NCBI RefSeq assembly: GCF_000473065.1
Contig: NZ_AXAZ01000023.1
Span: 77,142-111,498 of the forward strand
From: Bradyrhizobium sp. WSM1743
GTDB lineage: Bacteria > Pseudomonadota > Alphaproteobacteria > Rhizobiales > Xanthobacteraceae
Direction of reading: 5' to 3'
DNA: 34,357 nt
The position numbers and the translations under genes are program-made. The notes under the pieces are model-generated. The model was not told the DNA's origin and searched no databases. It saw only the letters and a list, made by a program, of their open reading frames with translations. Position 1 is the first letter of the stretch, and each line of letters opens with the position of its first letter. Positions 24,274 through 32,076 of the stretch are shown in pieces.

Positions 24274-25659
24274 TTAGCTGAAGGTACGCGAATAGACGTT
24301 CAGCCCGAACAGAGCGCCGCCATCGTCCCGCTGCCATCGCGAGGCGAAGTCCAGGAGAGCGTGGTCGTGCCATGCGGGTGCCAGCAGGGTGACGCCCATC
24401 GGCATGCCGCTGGTGAGCGTCGCATTGGGAAGCGCCACCGCACACAGATCCAGAAGATTGACGGAATAGGAGTAGTGACCAAGACGCGTATTGAGCGCGA
24501 TGGGGTCTTTCAGCATTTCCGCAATGATGAAAGGACGCGGCGCAGTCGGCACGACCAGGACGTCGATCCGCTTGAAGAGGAGCTGGACCTGGCGCCGCAA
24601 CTTCAGGAGACGATGTTGCGCCGCGAATGCGTCGGCCGCTGAAAATTGCGCTGCAGAATGCAGGACTTTGCGCGTAACCTCCAGCAGATCACCATGATCG
24701 ATGTCAAAAAGCTTGCTGACCGCTGCGTAGCGTTCGGCGATCCACGGCCCCGAGAAGAGCATTTCGCCGGCCTCGGCGAAAGGCGTGAAGTCGATCTCGA
24801 GGGCCTCGCCTCCCAGTCCCACCAGCCCCTCGCAAGCCTGTTCGTAAAGCGCGTCGCATTCGGGCAACCCGAATGAATTGAGCTGACGGGCGGAAATGCG
24901 CCCGAAGCGGAATTCGTTGGGGACAGCGGATGACGGGCCGCGCGCTTCGCGGCTGTAGGGATCCTCTTCGTCGAAGCCCTCGATGAGCTCCAGCAACAAT
25001 TTGCCCTCGGTGACGGAATTGCAGAAGATCGACGGACAATCGAGGGTGGGGCAGTTCGGAACCAGCCCGCGGGACGAGACAAGTCCGACCGTCGGCTTGA
25101 TTCCGATGATGCCGTTGAAACCTGCCGGCACCCGGCCTGAGCCGCCAGTGTCGGTGCCAAGTGAAAAGGCAACGTGACCGGCCGCCACGGCGACGGCCGA
25201 GCCCGAGCTCGATCCGCCCGAGACATAGCGATCATCGGCCGCACTTGGGCAGGCACCGTGAGGTGACCGGGCGCCGGACAGCCCGGTTGCGAATTGATCC
25301 AGATTGGTCTTGCCGAGACAGATTGCGCCGGCCGCGGCGAGGCGCTCGACGCACCGGGCCGATCGCTCCGCAACATAGGTGAAGGACGGACAGGCCGCCG
25401 AGGTCGGCATGCCCTCCACGTCGATGTTGTCCTTCACGCCGAAAGGCACACCGAGCAAAGGCAGCAATTCGCCTTGTGCGCCTCGCCGTGCGAGAGCCTC
25501 GACCTCCGCCAGCGCCTCTTCCATGGGCCTCACATAGATCCAGCAATTGCGGTGTTGGTCACGTTCGATGCGCTCATATGCCGTCGCGATCGCCGAGCTC
25601 AGTTCGGCCGAGGTGCGAAGGGGGCGGCGGCGGCGAGTTAGGGCGGCGGCTTGCGACAC
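24274..25659 (-). CDS. Amidase-signature enzyme, allophanate-hydrolase-like (AtzF-type domain)
   Basis: The product has 461 residues. Ser-cisSer-Lys triad: K76 in GVPFGVKDNIDVEG, Ser150 in YVSGGSSSGSAVAVAAG and nucleophile Ser174 in LGTDTGGSGRVPAGFNG. The motif pattern PTSAACPSF, LGKTNLDQFATGLSGARSPHG and LVPNCPTLDCPSIF is closest to the amidase domain of allophanate hydrolase, the enzyme that splits allophanate to ammonia and CO2 in urea and cyanurate breakdown. The C-terminal decarboxylating domain of full allophanate hydrolases (about 600 residues) is absent, so the real substrate may differ. No urea carboxylase is nearby. The GTG at 25659 has GGGAG upstream and gives the family N-terminus. 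It follows the HTH-citrate synthase gene by 112 bases and converges on the regulator gene. A link with the nearby ABC importer is inference. Confidence 0.85.
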   Translation of the reverse strand: MSQAAALTRRRRPLRTSAELSSAIATAYERIERDQHRNCWIYVRPMEEALAEVEALARRGAQGELLPLLGVPFGVKDNIDVEGMPTSAACPSFTYVAERSARCVERLAAAGAICLGKTNLDQFATGLSGARSPHGACPSAADDRYVSGGSSSGSAVAVAAGHVAFSLGTDTGGSGRVPAGFNGIIGIKPTVGLVSSRGLVPNCPTLDCPSIFCNSVTEGKLLLELIEGFDEEDPYSREARGPSSAVPNEFRFGRISARQLNSFGLPECDALYEQACEGLVGLGGEALEIDFTPFAEAGEMLFSGPWIAERYAAVSKLFDIDHGDLLEVTRKVLHSAAQFSAADAFAAQHRLLKLRRQVQLLFKRIDVLVVPTAPRPFIIAEMLKDPIALNTRLGHYSYSVNLLDLCAVALPNATLTSGMPMGVTLLAPAWHDHALLDFASRWQRDDGGALFGLNVYSRTFS

Positions 25660-25771
25660 AAATGGCTCCCGAGAAGATCGAAGGTGCTGCAAGCGTGCCC
25701 GGAGGTGGACGCGACGGAAAGCAATTAAGCGCTCCTGCTGCCGCCGTGAACCGGGCCGCAAGCGGGAGCGA

Positions 25772-26989
25772 TCACGAACTCCCCGCCCTCCGTCCCGGCG
25801 CCGGTCCGACATACCTCGCTCTCGGCCGGATCAACTTGCCGAACTGCAATTGCTCGCTGGCATGGGCGATCCAGCCGACGCTGCGGGCCATCGCGAACAG
25901 CGCGAGCTCGCTGCCGGCGGGCAGCCGCAGCGCGTGCACGAGGACGGCGAGCGCATAGTCGATGTTGACGAATTCGCCGGTCGCTTCCGCGATGCGCTCC
26001 GGCACCTCGCGGGTGAATTTGCGCGGCGCGCCGGCGCGCGATAGGGCGTTGAGCAGCGATTGCGCCCGGGGGTCGCCGCGCTTGTAGACGCCATGGCCGA
26101 AGCCGGCGAAACGCTCGCCGAGCGCGACGCGCTCGCGCACCATCGGCTCGACGTCGCGGTCGACCAGCGTCTTGACGAGTTGTGAGGCCAAGACGCCTGC
26201 GCCGCCATGCTTCGGCCCTTTCAACGCGGCGAGCCCGGCGATGACGGCATCGTAGAGATTGAGGCCGGTCGAGGCCGCGCAGCGCGCGGTGAAGGTCGAG
26301 GCGTTCAGTTCATGATCGGCGAGCAGCACCAGCGCGCGGCGGATCAGATCGCCCGCGTGCTTGTTGTCCGCCGCCCAGGCGCGCGCGACCTGCTGATGCA
26401 GCGGCTCGGCCGACGGCTCGGCATTGAGCATGGTCGCAACCAGCAGGCGGACGATGCGCGCGCCGACCATGGCGCGGCCATCAGGTGCACGGGTGAAGGC
26501 GCGCGGATCGGCGCTCGCGGCCAGCGCCAGCACGGCGATGGCGCGGTCGATCGGCGCCGCCCGGCGCGCGGCCGCTGCGATCGTGCGCATCTCCTCGGAG
26601 ATCTCCGGCTGATTGTCCGGATCGAACGGATCGACGCCGGAGACGTCCCAGAGCAGCGTCGCGGTGTGCTCCAGCGTGTCGCTCTCGGAAAGATCGACGC
26701 AATTGACGCCGCGATAGATCGCGCCCTCCTCGGTGATGGTCGAGATTTCGGTGTCCATCACCGGCAGGTCGGCGTCGAAGCTGCGCAGGCCGCGCGGCTC
26801 CGGCGACGGCACGCGGCGCTCCTTCAGCGCCCGGACATCCTCGGCGCGATATCGGTTCTTGCGCGAGTCCGGCGTCGGCTCGGAGCGGATCAGGCCGCGG
26901 CTGACATAGGCATAGAGGGTGGCCGGGGAGATCGCGAGCTCGGCGGCGGCTTCCCGGGCGGAGAGGTACAGCCCATCGGAATTTTTCAT
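25772..26989 (-). CDS. Citrate synthase-family protein with N-terminal helix-turn-helix
   Basis: The product has 405 residues. Residues about 8-60 form a MerR/excisionase-like HTH (LSAREAAAELAISPATLYAY, then SRKNRYRAEDVRALKERR). The rest is a citrate synthase fold that keeps the catalytic set: H226 in LLADHELNASTF, H299 in FAGFGHGVYKRGDPRA and D344 in FVNIDYAL. Thus it may be both an enzyme and a DNA-binding sensor of acyl-CoA or oxaloacetate levels. The ATG at 26989 has no ribosome binding site; a promoter placed 7 bases upstream suggests a leaderless message. It is divergent from a second citrate-synthase paralogue across 72 bases that hold two dyads. It is a paralogue, not the main gltA (inference). 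Confidence 0.88.
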   Translation of the reverse strand: MKNSDGLYLSAREAAAELAISPATLYAYVSRGLIRSEPTPDSRKNRYRAEDVRALKERRVPSPEPRGLRSFDADLPVMDTEISTITEEGAIYRGVNCVDLSESDTLEHTATLLWDVSGVDPFDPDNQPEISEEMRTIAAAARRAAPIDRAIAVLALAASADPRAFTRAPDGRAMVGARIVRLLVATMLNAEPSAEPLHQQVARAWAADNKHAGDLIRRALVLLADHELNASTFTARCAASTGLNLYDAVIAGLAALKGPKHGGAGVLASQLVKTLVDRDVEPMVRERVALGERFAGFGHGVYKRGDPRAQSLLNALSRAGAPRKFTREVPERIAEATGEFVNIDYALAVLVHALRLPAGSELALFAMARSVGWIAHASEQLQFGKLIRPRARYVGPAPGRRAGSS

Positions 26990-27025
26990 ATTGATTTATG
27001 TAATCAAGATTGATCAATCTGTCGA
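26990..27025 (-). promoter_or_regulatory. Leaderless promoter with nested operators between the citrate-synthase paralogues
   Basis: On the minus strand TCGACA (27025-27020), 17 bases, then TACATA (27002-26997) form a promoter whose start site would fall at or one base before the ATG at 26989. The spacer contains AGATTGATCAATCT (27007-27020), a perfect 14-bp palindrome. Overlapping it and the -10 is TTGATT-N5-AATCAA (26991-27007). All half-sites are versions of TTGAT. Such a layout fits repression by a dimeric HTH protein, most simply the adjacent HTH-citrate synthase itself. Confidence 0.6.
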
Positions 27026-27061
27026 GACGTCCGACCTTTCCACCGTGAAAGGAGACAGGCC

Positions 27062-28156
27062 ATGAACATCCACCTCGCCAAAAGCCAGATCGGGCTGGAC
27101 GGCGTTCCCGCGGCCGAGACCGTGCTGAGCCATGTCGACGGCGAGCGCGGCGAGCTGATCGTCGCCGGCGAGCATGTCGGCCGGCTGGCAAGCCAGTCGA
27201 GTTTCGAGGGCGTCACCGCCCGGCTCTGGAATGGCGCGCGCAAGACCGGCTTGAGCGAAGCCAATGTGCGGGCAAGCCTCGGCGTGGCGCGCGAGCGCGC
27301 CTTTGCGCGGTTGCCCGACCTGTTACCCGCGACGCACGGCATGGGCATTGTCGACGGGTTCCGCGCCGCGGTCGCCGGGCTTCGCACGGAGAACGGGCTC
27401 GAGCACGAGGCGACCATCGTCGGTGCGTTTCCGGTGATTGCGGGCGCGCTGGTTCGTCGCGCCAAGGGACTCCCGCCGGTCGCGCCTGATCCGAATGCGA
27501 GCCATGCGGCCGATACGTTGCGGATGCTGCGCGGCCCCGCGCCGGAGCCGCGCGAAGTCGCCGCGCTCGATGCCTATTTCGTCACGGTCTGCGATCACGG
27601 CATGAACGCCTCGACCTTCACCACGCGCGTGGTGGCCTCGACCCAGGCCGACCTGTTCGCCGCCGTCACCGCCGGTTACTGCGCACTCACCGGTCCGCTG
27701 CATGGCGGCGCGCCGGAGCCGGTGCTGGAGATGCTCGATGCGATCGGCTCCAGCGAGCGCATCCAGCCATGGGTGGATGCGGCGCTGGCGCGCGGCGAAC
27801 GGCTGATGGGCTTTGGCCATCGCGTCTATCGCGTGCGCGATCCCCGCGCCGACGTGCTCAAGGCCGCGATCGAGCGGCTTTCAGCTGAAGGCGCCGACCT
27901 GCCCTTTGCCGGCGAGGTCGAGGCCTACATCCGTAGCGCGCTGCGCAAGAAGAATCCAGATCGGCCGCTGGAGACCAATGTCGAGTTCTTCACCGCGATC
28001 CTGCTCGATGCGCTGGCGATTCCACGGCAGGCGTTCACGCCGGTTTTCGCGATGGCACGCGCCGCGGGCTGGACCGCGCACGCGCGCGAGCAGCAGCGCA
28101 CGGGACGATTGATCCGGCCGAGCTCGTCCTATGTGGGGGCGATGCCGGAAGCGTGA
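27062..28156 (+). CDS. Citrate synthase/2-methylcitrate synthase-family protein
   Basis: The product has 364 residues, all in one citrate synthase fold. Catalytic His residues are visible: H179 in TVCDHGMNASTF and H253 in LMGFGHRVYRVRDPRA. Where the family usually has the catalytic Asp (N-V-D-F-Y), it has Glu308 in ETNVEFFTAILLDAL. Whether the enzyme condenses acetyl-CoA or another acyl-CoA with oxaloacetate cannot be decided. It starts with MNIHLAKSQIGLDGVPAAET, a short form without the N-terminal arm of hexameric GltA. AAAGGAGA lies about 9 bases upstream of the ATG. It is divergent from the HTH-fused paralogue and probably controlled by the same operators. Possibly the two act as partners or as enzyme and sensor. 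Confidence 0.9.
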   Translation: MNIHLAKSQIGLDGVPAAETVLSHVDGERGELIVAGEHVGRLASQSSFEGVTARLWNGARKTGLSEANVRASLGVARERAFARLPDLLPATHGMGIVDGFRAAVAGLRTENGLEHEATIVGAFPVIAGALVRRAKGLPPVAPDPNASHAADTLRMLRGPAPEPREVAALDAYFVTVCDHGMNASTFTTRVVASTQADLFAAVTAGYCALTGPLHGGAPEPVLEMLDAIGSSERIQPWVDAALARGERLMGFGHRVYRVRDPRADVLKAAIERLSAEGADLPFAGEVEAYIRSALRKKNPDRPLETNVEFFTAILLDALAIPRQAFTPVFAMARAAGWTAHAREQQRTGRLIRPSSSYVGAMPEA

Positions 28157-28183
28157 GGAAGCCAGGATGGAGCGGCGTACTTT

Positions 28184-28330
28184 CCCTCTCCCCTTGCGGG
28201 AGAGGGTGGCTCGCCGCTTCAGCGGCGAGACGGGTGAGGGGTTCTGTCCGCGAGTGAAACTCTTACAGTGAAGTTTGCGGAAGCAACCCCTCATCCGGCG
28301 CTTCGCGCCACCTTTCCCACAAGGGGAGAA
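28184..28330. repeat. Palindromic repeat (ctctccccttgcgggagagg family), copy 2
   Basis: The left arm ccctctccccttgcgggagagggtggctcgccgcttcagcggcgagacgggtgaggggt and the right arm acccctcatccggcgcttcgcgccacctttcccacaaggggag are inverse to one another with some mismatch. Related to the element at 24055-24228. It fills the gap between the convergent citrate-synthase and J-domain genes. Confidence 0.85.
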
Positions 28331-28370
28331 GTGGAGACCGAGCGCGTGGAGCTAGCTGCGGCAAGATGGC

Positions 28371-29003
28371 CTACGCCTCGCGCACCACCGTCTTCAGATA
28401 ATTATACGCCTTGATGATCTCGATCAGGCGGTCTTCGGTGGAGCGGTCGCCGCCATTGGCGTCCGGGTGGTGCTGCTTGACCAGCGCCTTGTACTTGGTC
28501 TTGACGTCGGCGAGCGTGGCATCGGGGCCGAGGCCCATGACCTGGAGCGCCTTGCGCTCGGCGTTCATCACCTTGCGCGTCTCGGCCTTGGGCTGAGCTT
28601 CGGGGCCGCGGCGCCAGCTGGCGCGGCCGTTGATCTCGGAGAACATGCTGAACGGATCGAAGGCGCCATCGATCTCGGCCTCCGATCCCTTCTTGCCGCC
28701 ATTGGCGCCCATCTTCCAGGTCGGGCGATGGCCGGTCAGCGCATCCTTCTGATAGCGCGCGACGGCTTCGGCATTCATGCCGGAGAAGAAATTGTAGTTC
28801 TGGTTGTACTCGCGCACGTGGTCCAGGCAGAAGTGCCAGTACTCGCGCTGGTTCTCGCGTCCCTTCGGCGCCCGATGCGACCCCTTGTTCGCGCAGCCCG
28901 CCCACTCGCAGTTGACCACGGTGTCGCGCGGCTTCACCTCGGGCTGCTTGCCCCGCGGCTTCACGCGGATGGAGTCGAAGAACTTTGATGAATCGATCGG
29001 CAT
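28371..29003 (-). CDS. J-domain (DnaJ-like) co-chaperone protein
   Basis: The product has 210 residues. The J domain is at the C-terminus, about 150-208 (KALQVMGLGPDATLADVKTK, then HPD at 179-181), so it should stimulate a DnaK ATPase. This order is the reverse of classical DnaJ. The N-terminal part has a small Cys/His set, C32 and C37 (NCEWAGCANKG) with C59 and H62 (HFCLDHV), which may bind zinc, and a conserved REYNQNYNFFSGM segment. No Gly/Phe region or Cys-rich repeat of DnaJ is present. It is a J-like accessory protein common in rhizobia; its client is unknown. It is divergent from bolA. Confidence 0.9.
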   Translation of the reverse strand: MPIDSSKFFDSIRVKPRGKQPEVKPRDTVVNCEWAGCANKGSHRAPKGRENQREYWHFCLDHVREYNQNYNFFSGMNAEAVARYQKDALTGHRPTWKMGANGGKKGSEAEIDGAFDPFSMFSEINGRASWRRGPEAQPKAETRKVMNAERKALQVMGLGPDATLADVKTKYKALVKQHHPDANGGDRSTEDRLIEIIKAYNYLKTVVREA

Positions 29004-29121
29004 GGCTGACTTTGACTACGCAATGCAAAAACCTTCAAGTCTTGACATTGCAATTCGCTGAGCACCCGGTCGCTCTTACCTCGGACGTCCGGGTATTGAC
29101 GGGTCGCGATCGCGCACCTTA

Positions 29122-29400
29122 ATGGCACACATGGCTATGAAAGATACCATCAGCAACAAGTTGCAGGAAGCTTTCTTGCCTGAAAGCCTGCAAGTCGTCG
29201 ACGAGTCACATCTGCATGAGGGCCACGCCGGCCATCGGCCGGGCGGCGAGACGCACTTCCGTGTATATATCGTGTCTGCCGCCTTCAAAGGGAAGAGCCG
29301 GGTCGACCGCCATCGCATGATAAATTCGGCGCTGGCCGCGGAACTCTCCGGCGGCGTGCACGCGCTCGCGATCAATGCGCAGGCGCCGGGGGAAGGGTAG
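29122..29400 (+). CDS. bolA: BolA-family protein
   Basis: The product has 92 residues from the first ATG. Typical BolA features: LQVVDESHLHEGHAGHRPGG with the His/Gly-rich loop, GETHFRVYIVSAAFKGKSRV, and DRHRMINSALAAEL with the invariant His, followed by HALAINAQAP. BolA proteins bind monothiol glutaredoxins through a shared [2Fe-2S] cluster and take part in iron-sulfur trafficking and stress response. The start is uncertain: ATGs at 29122, 29131 and 29137 are in frame and none has a good ribosome binding site; the shortest forms begin MAMKDTI or MKDTI, closer to the family. It is divergent from the J-domain gene across about 118 bases. Confidence 0.92.
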   Translation: MAHMAMKDTISNKLQEAFLPESLQVVDESHLHEGHAGHRPGGETHFRVYIVSAAFKGKSRVDRHRMINSALAAELSGGVHALAINAQAPGEG

Positions 29401-29405
29401 CCTCC

Positions 29406-29504
29406 GTCATTCCGGGGCGATGCAAAGCATCGAACTACGGGGCGCAATTGCGCCCCTGAGAATCTCGAGATTCCGGGTTCGCCCTTCGGGCGCCCCGGAA
29501 TGAC
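29406..29504. repeat. Palindromic repeat (gtcattccggggcg family)
   Basis: gtcattccggggcg on the left and cgccccggaatgac on the right form the outer stem. Inside, a gatgcaaagcatc hairpin, a ggggcgcaattgcgcccc hairpin and a gcccttcgggc hairpin follow one another. It lies between the convergent bolA and CorC-type genes. Confidence 0.88.
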
Positions 29505-29529
29505 GATGCAAGTCAGCAATGTAAGCAGA

Positions 29530-30834
29530 CTAAAACGACGTCCCGGCCCTTCTTGGCTTTGCCTCTTCCAGCTCGGCCTCGCGCGGCACCGGTGAAATGC
29601 GGAGCGCGGTGATGCGGTTGCGCTCGCGGCGCAGCACGCGGAAACGGAAGCCGTGGAAGGTGAAGCTCTGGCCGCGGTCGGGGATCGAGCGCGCCTCGTG
29701 AATGACGAGGCCCGCGACTGTCGTCGCCTCTTCATCGGGCAGGTGCCAGTCCATGGCGCGGTTGAGATCGCGGATCGGCACCGAGCCGTCGACCACGACG
29801 GAGCCGTCCGGCTGGGCGCGCACGCCGGCGACCACGACATCGTGCTCGTCGGAGATGTCGCCGACGATCTCTTCCAGGATGTCTTCCAGCGTCACGAGGC
29901 CTTCAACCTCGCCGTACTCGTCGACGACGAGCGCGAAATGGGTCTTGCGGCGCCGGAACGCCTTGAGCTGCTCGGAGACGGGCCGCATCTCCGGCACGAA
30001 CCACGGCGGCAGCGCGATGGTGGAGACGTCGATGCGCGAGGTATCGCCGTCGGAGGCGCGGATCGCGCGCAGCAAATCCTTGGCGTGCAGCACGCCGATG
30101 ATGTTCTCCGGCTTCTCGCGCCACAATGGAATGCGGGTGTATTCGGTCGCCAGCACCTCGCGCACCAGCTCTTCCGGCGGCAGATCGGCATTGATCATCA
30201 TCATCTCGGTACGATGGATCATGACGTCGGACACCTGGAGCTCGCGCAGGTCCAAGAGGCCGCCGAGCATGTCGCGGTCCTGCTTCTCGAACTTGCCTTC
30301 GTGGTGCAACAGGTCGACCGCGCCGCGCAGGCGCTCGGTCGGAGACAGAATGGCCTGATGCTCGCCGGCCAAGCCAAACAGCCGCATCAGCAGGCGCACG
30401 ATGACCTCGACGATGCGCAGCAGCGGCCCCAGCACGTACATCGTCAGCCGCATCGGGCGCGCGACCGCGAGCGCCATGCGATCCGGCGCGTTGATCGCAA
30501 TGGTCTTCGGCAGCACTTCCGCAAAGATCACGACCAGCGCAGTCATCACGCCGGTGGCGTAGAGCACGCCGACATCGCCGAACCAGGAGGTGAAGATGGC
30601 AGTGGCGAGCGCGGATGCCCCGATATTGGCGATGTTGTTGCCGAGCAGGAGCGCGCCGATCAGGCGCTCGCGCATGTCGAGCAGGTCCGAGACGACGTCG
30701 GCGTCGCGATTACCCTGCTTGGACAGCCGCAGCATGCTGGCGCGCGAGGCGCCGGTCAGCGCGGTCTCGCTCGCGGCGAAGAACGCCGAGACCAGCAGGC
30801 AGAGGACGACGATGGTGAATCCGAGCCAGTCCAT
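29530..30834 (-). CDS. CorC/HlyC-type membrane protein (DUF21-CBS-CorC_HlyC)
   Basis: The product has 434 residues. The first about 190 residues are the CNNM/DUF21 transmembrane domain (TIVVLCLLVSAFFAASETAL with the conserved SETAL, LLLGNNIANIGASALAT, and AEVLPKTIAINAPDRMAL). Two CBS modules follow at about 205-325 (VSDVMIHRTEMMMINADLP; FALVVDEYGEVEGLVTLEDI), then the CorC_HlyC domain with WHLPDEEATTVAGLVI. Proteins of this type are linked with Mg2+/Co2+ export or homeostasis; the old name haemolysin is misleading. It lies 93 bases downstream of aroB on the same strand and may be read from the aroK-aroB promoter. Confidence 0.92.
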   Translation of the reverse strand: MDWLGFTIVVLCLLVSAFFAASETALTGASRASMLRLSKQGNRDADVVSDLLDMRERLIGALLLGNNIANIGASALATAIFTSWFGDVGVLYATGVMTALVVIFAEVLPKTIAINAPDRMALAVARPMRLTMYVLGPLLRIVEVIVRLLMRLFGLAGEHQAILSPTERLRGAVDLLHHEGKFEKQDRDMLGGLLDLRELQVSDVMIHRTEMMMINADLPPEELVREVLATEYTRIPLWREKPENIIGVLHAKDLLRAIRASDGDTSRIDVSTIALPPWFVPEMRPVSEQLKAFRRRKTHFALVVDEYGEVEGLVTLEDILEEIVGDISDEHDVVVAGVRAQPDGSVVVDGSVPIRDLNRAMDWHLPDEEATTVAGLVIHEARSIPDRGQSFTFHGFRFRVLRRERNRITALRISPVPREAELEEAKPRRAGTSF

Positions 30835-30927
30835 GCACCACTCTAGTTACTTTTGACGCGTTTTCCTGACGCGACCTGTATCCACTTCGCTCGAAAACGC
30901 TTTGGCGAAATAAAGCTCAGCCGCGCA

Positions 30928-32076
30928 TCAGGCCTTTTGCGCGAGCTTCTCTTTCAGGAAGTCGCGCACCGGCGCCGGCTCGACGTCCTTGGCGATCACC
31001 GCGCGGCCGACGGCCTCCAGCAGGATGAAGGTGAGCTTGCCGCGCTTGACCTTCTTGTCCTGCGCCATCAGCGCCATCAGCGCGTCGGCATCGGCGAGCC
31101 CTTCCTGCGCAAAGCCCGCGATATCCTGCAAGCGCGTCGGCAGGCCGGCTTCGATGAGATGGCGTTCGACGCGCGCCGCATCCTCCTCGCCGATCATGCC
31201 GAGCTTCGCCGAGAACTGCGCCGCCAGCGTCATGCCGATGGCGACGCCCTCGCCGTGGAACAGGCGGTCGGAGAAACCGGTCGCCGCTTCCAGTGCATGG
31301 CCGAAGGTGTGGCCGAGATTGAGCAGCGCGCGCTCGCCGGTCTCGCGCTCGTCGCGCGAGACGATTCCCGCCTTCGCGCGGCAGGAGGTCGCGATCGCAT
31401 GCTCGCGCGCGGAGCCGCCCTTGAAGATGTCGGAATGGTTCTTTTCCAGCCAGGTGAAGAAGGCCTCGTCGCCGAGCACGCCATATTTGGCGACCTCGGC
31501 ATAGCCGGCGCGGAACTGGCGCGGCGACAGCGTGTCGAGCACGGCGGTGTCGGCGACGACCAGCACCGGCTGGTGGAAGGCGCCGAGCAAATTCTTGCCC
31601 TGCGGCGAGTTGATGCCGGTCTTGCCGCCGACCGAGGAATCGACCTGCGCCAGCAGCGAGGTCGGCACCTGCACGAAATCGACGCCGCGGCGCAGGATCG
31701 CGGCGGCAAAGCCGGCGAGATCGCCGACCACCCCGCCGCCGAGCGCGATGACGAGATCGTTGCGCTCGATTCTGGCGGCGATCAGGGCCTCGCTGACCTT
31801 TTCCAGACCCGCATAGGTTTTCGAGATCTCGCCTTCCTCGACGACGATGCGCGAGGTCGGAATACCGCCTGCTGCGAGCGACGCTTCGGTCGGCTCAAGC
31901 CAGTGTTTTGCGACGGTGCGGTCGGTCACGATGGCCGTGCGAACACCGGGGCGCAAGGCTGCGACGCGTTCGCCGAGCGACGACAGCACGCCGCGGCCGA
32001 TGACGATGTCATAGGCGCGATTCTCCAGCGCAACGTCGACCTTGACGGGATCGGAATGTTTCAACGGCGCAGTCAT
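30928..32076 (-). CDS. aroB: 3-dehydroquinate synthase
   Basis: The product has 382 residues. It turns DAHP into 3-dehydroquinate, the second step of the shikimate pathway, in the cytosol with NAD+ and a divalent metal. Seen: the NAD-binding part VIALGGGVVGDLAGFAAAIL, FVQVPTSLLAQVDSSVGGKT, GKNLLGAFHQPVLVVAD, and the metal ligands in AGYAEVAKYG and LNLGHTFGHALEAATG, with HGEGVAIGM completing the set. The ATG at 32076 gives MTAPLKHSDPVKVDVAL and overlaps the aroK stop by four bases (ATGA), so it is translationally coupled; an upstream start at 32154 would lie inside aroK and was rejected. Confidence 0.97.
   Translation of the reverse strand: MTAPLKHSDPVKVDVALENRAYDIVIGRGVLSSLGERVAALRPGVRTAIVTDRTVAKHWLEPTEASLAAGGIPTSRIVVEEGEISKTYAGLEKVSEALIAARIERNDLVIALGGGVVGDLAGFAAAILRRGVDFVQVPTSLLAQVDSSVGGKTGINSPQGKNLLGAFHQPVLVVADTAVLDTLSPRQFRAGYAEVAKYGVLGDEAFFTWLEKNHSDIFKGGSAREHAIATSCRAKAGIVSRDERETGERALLNLGHTFGHALEAATGFSDRLFHGEGVAIGMTLAAQFSAKLGMIGEEDAARVERHLIEAGLPTRLQDIAGFAQEGLADADALMALMAQDKKVKRGKLTFILLEAVGRAVIAKDVEPAPVRDFLKEKLAQKA

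Noticed and set aside
29653..30846. 397-codon plus-strand frame opposite the CorC-type gene
   Set aside because: Antisense shadow rich in His, Asp and Arg; the minus strand carries full DUF21, CBS and CorC_HlyC motifs.
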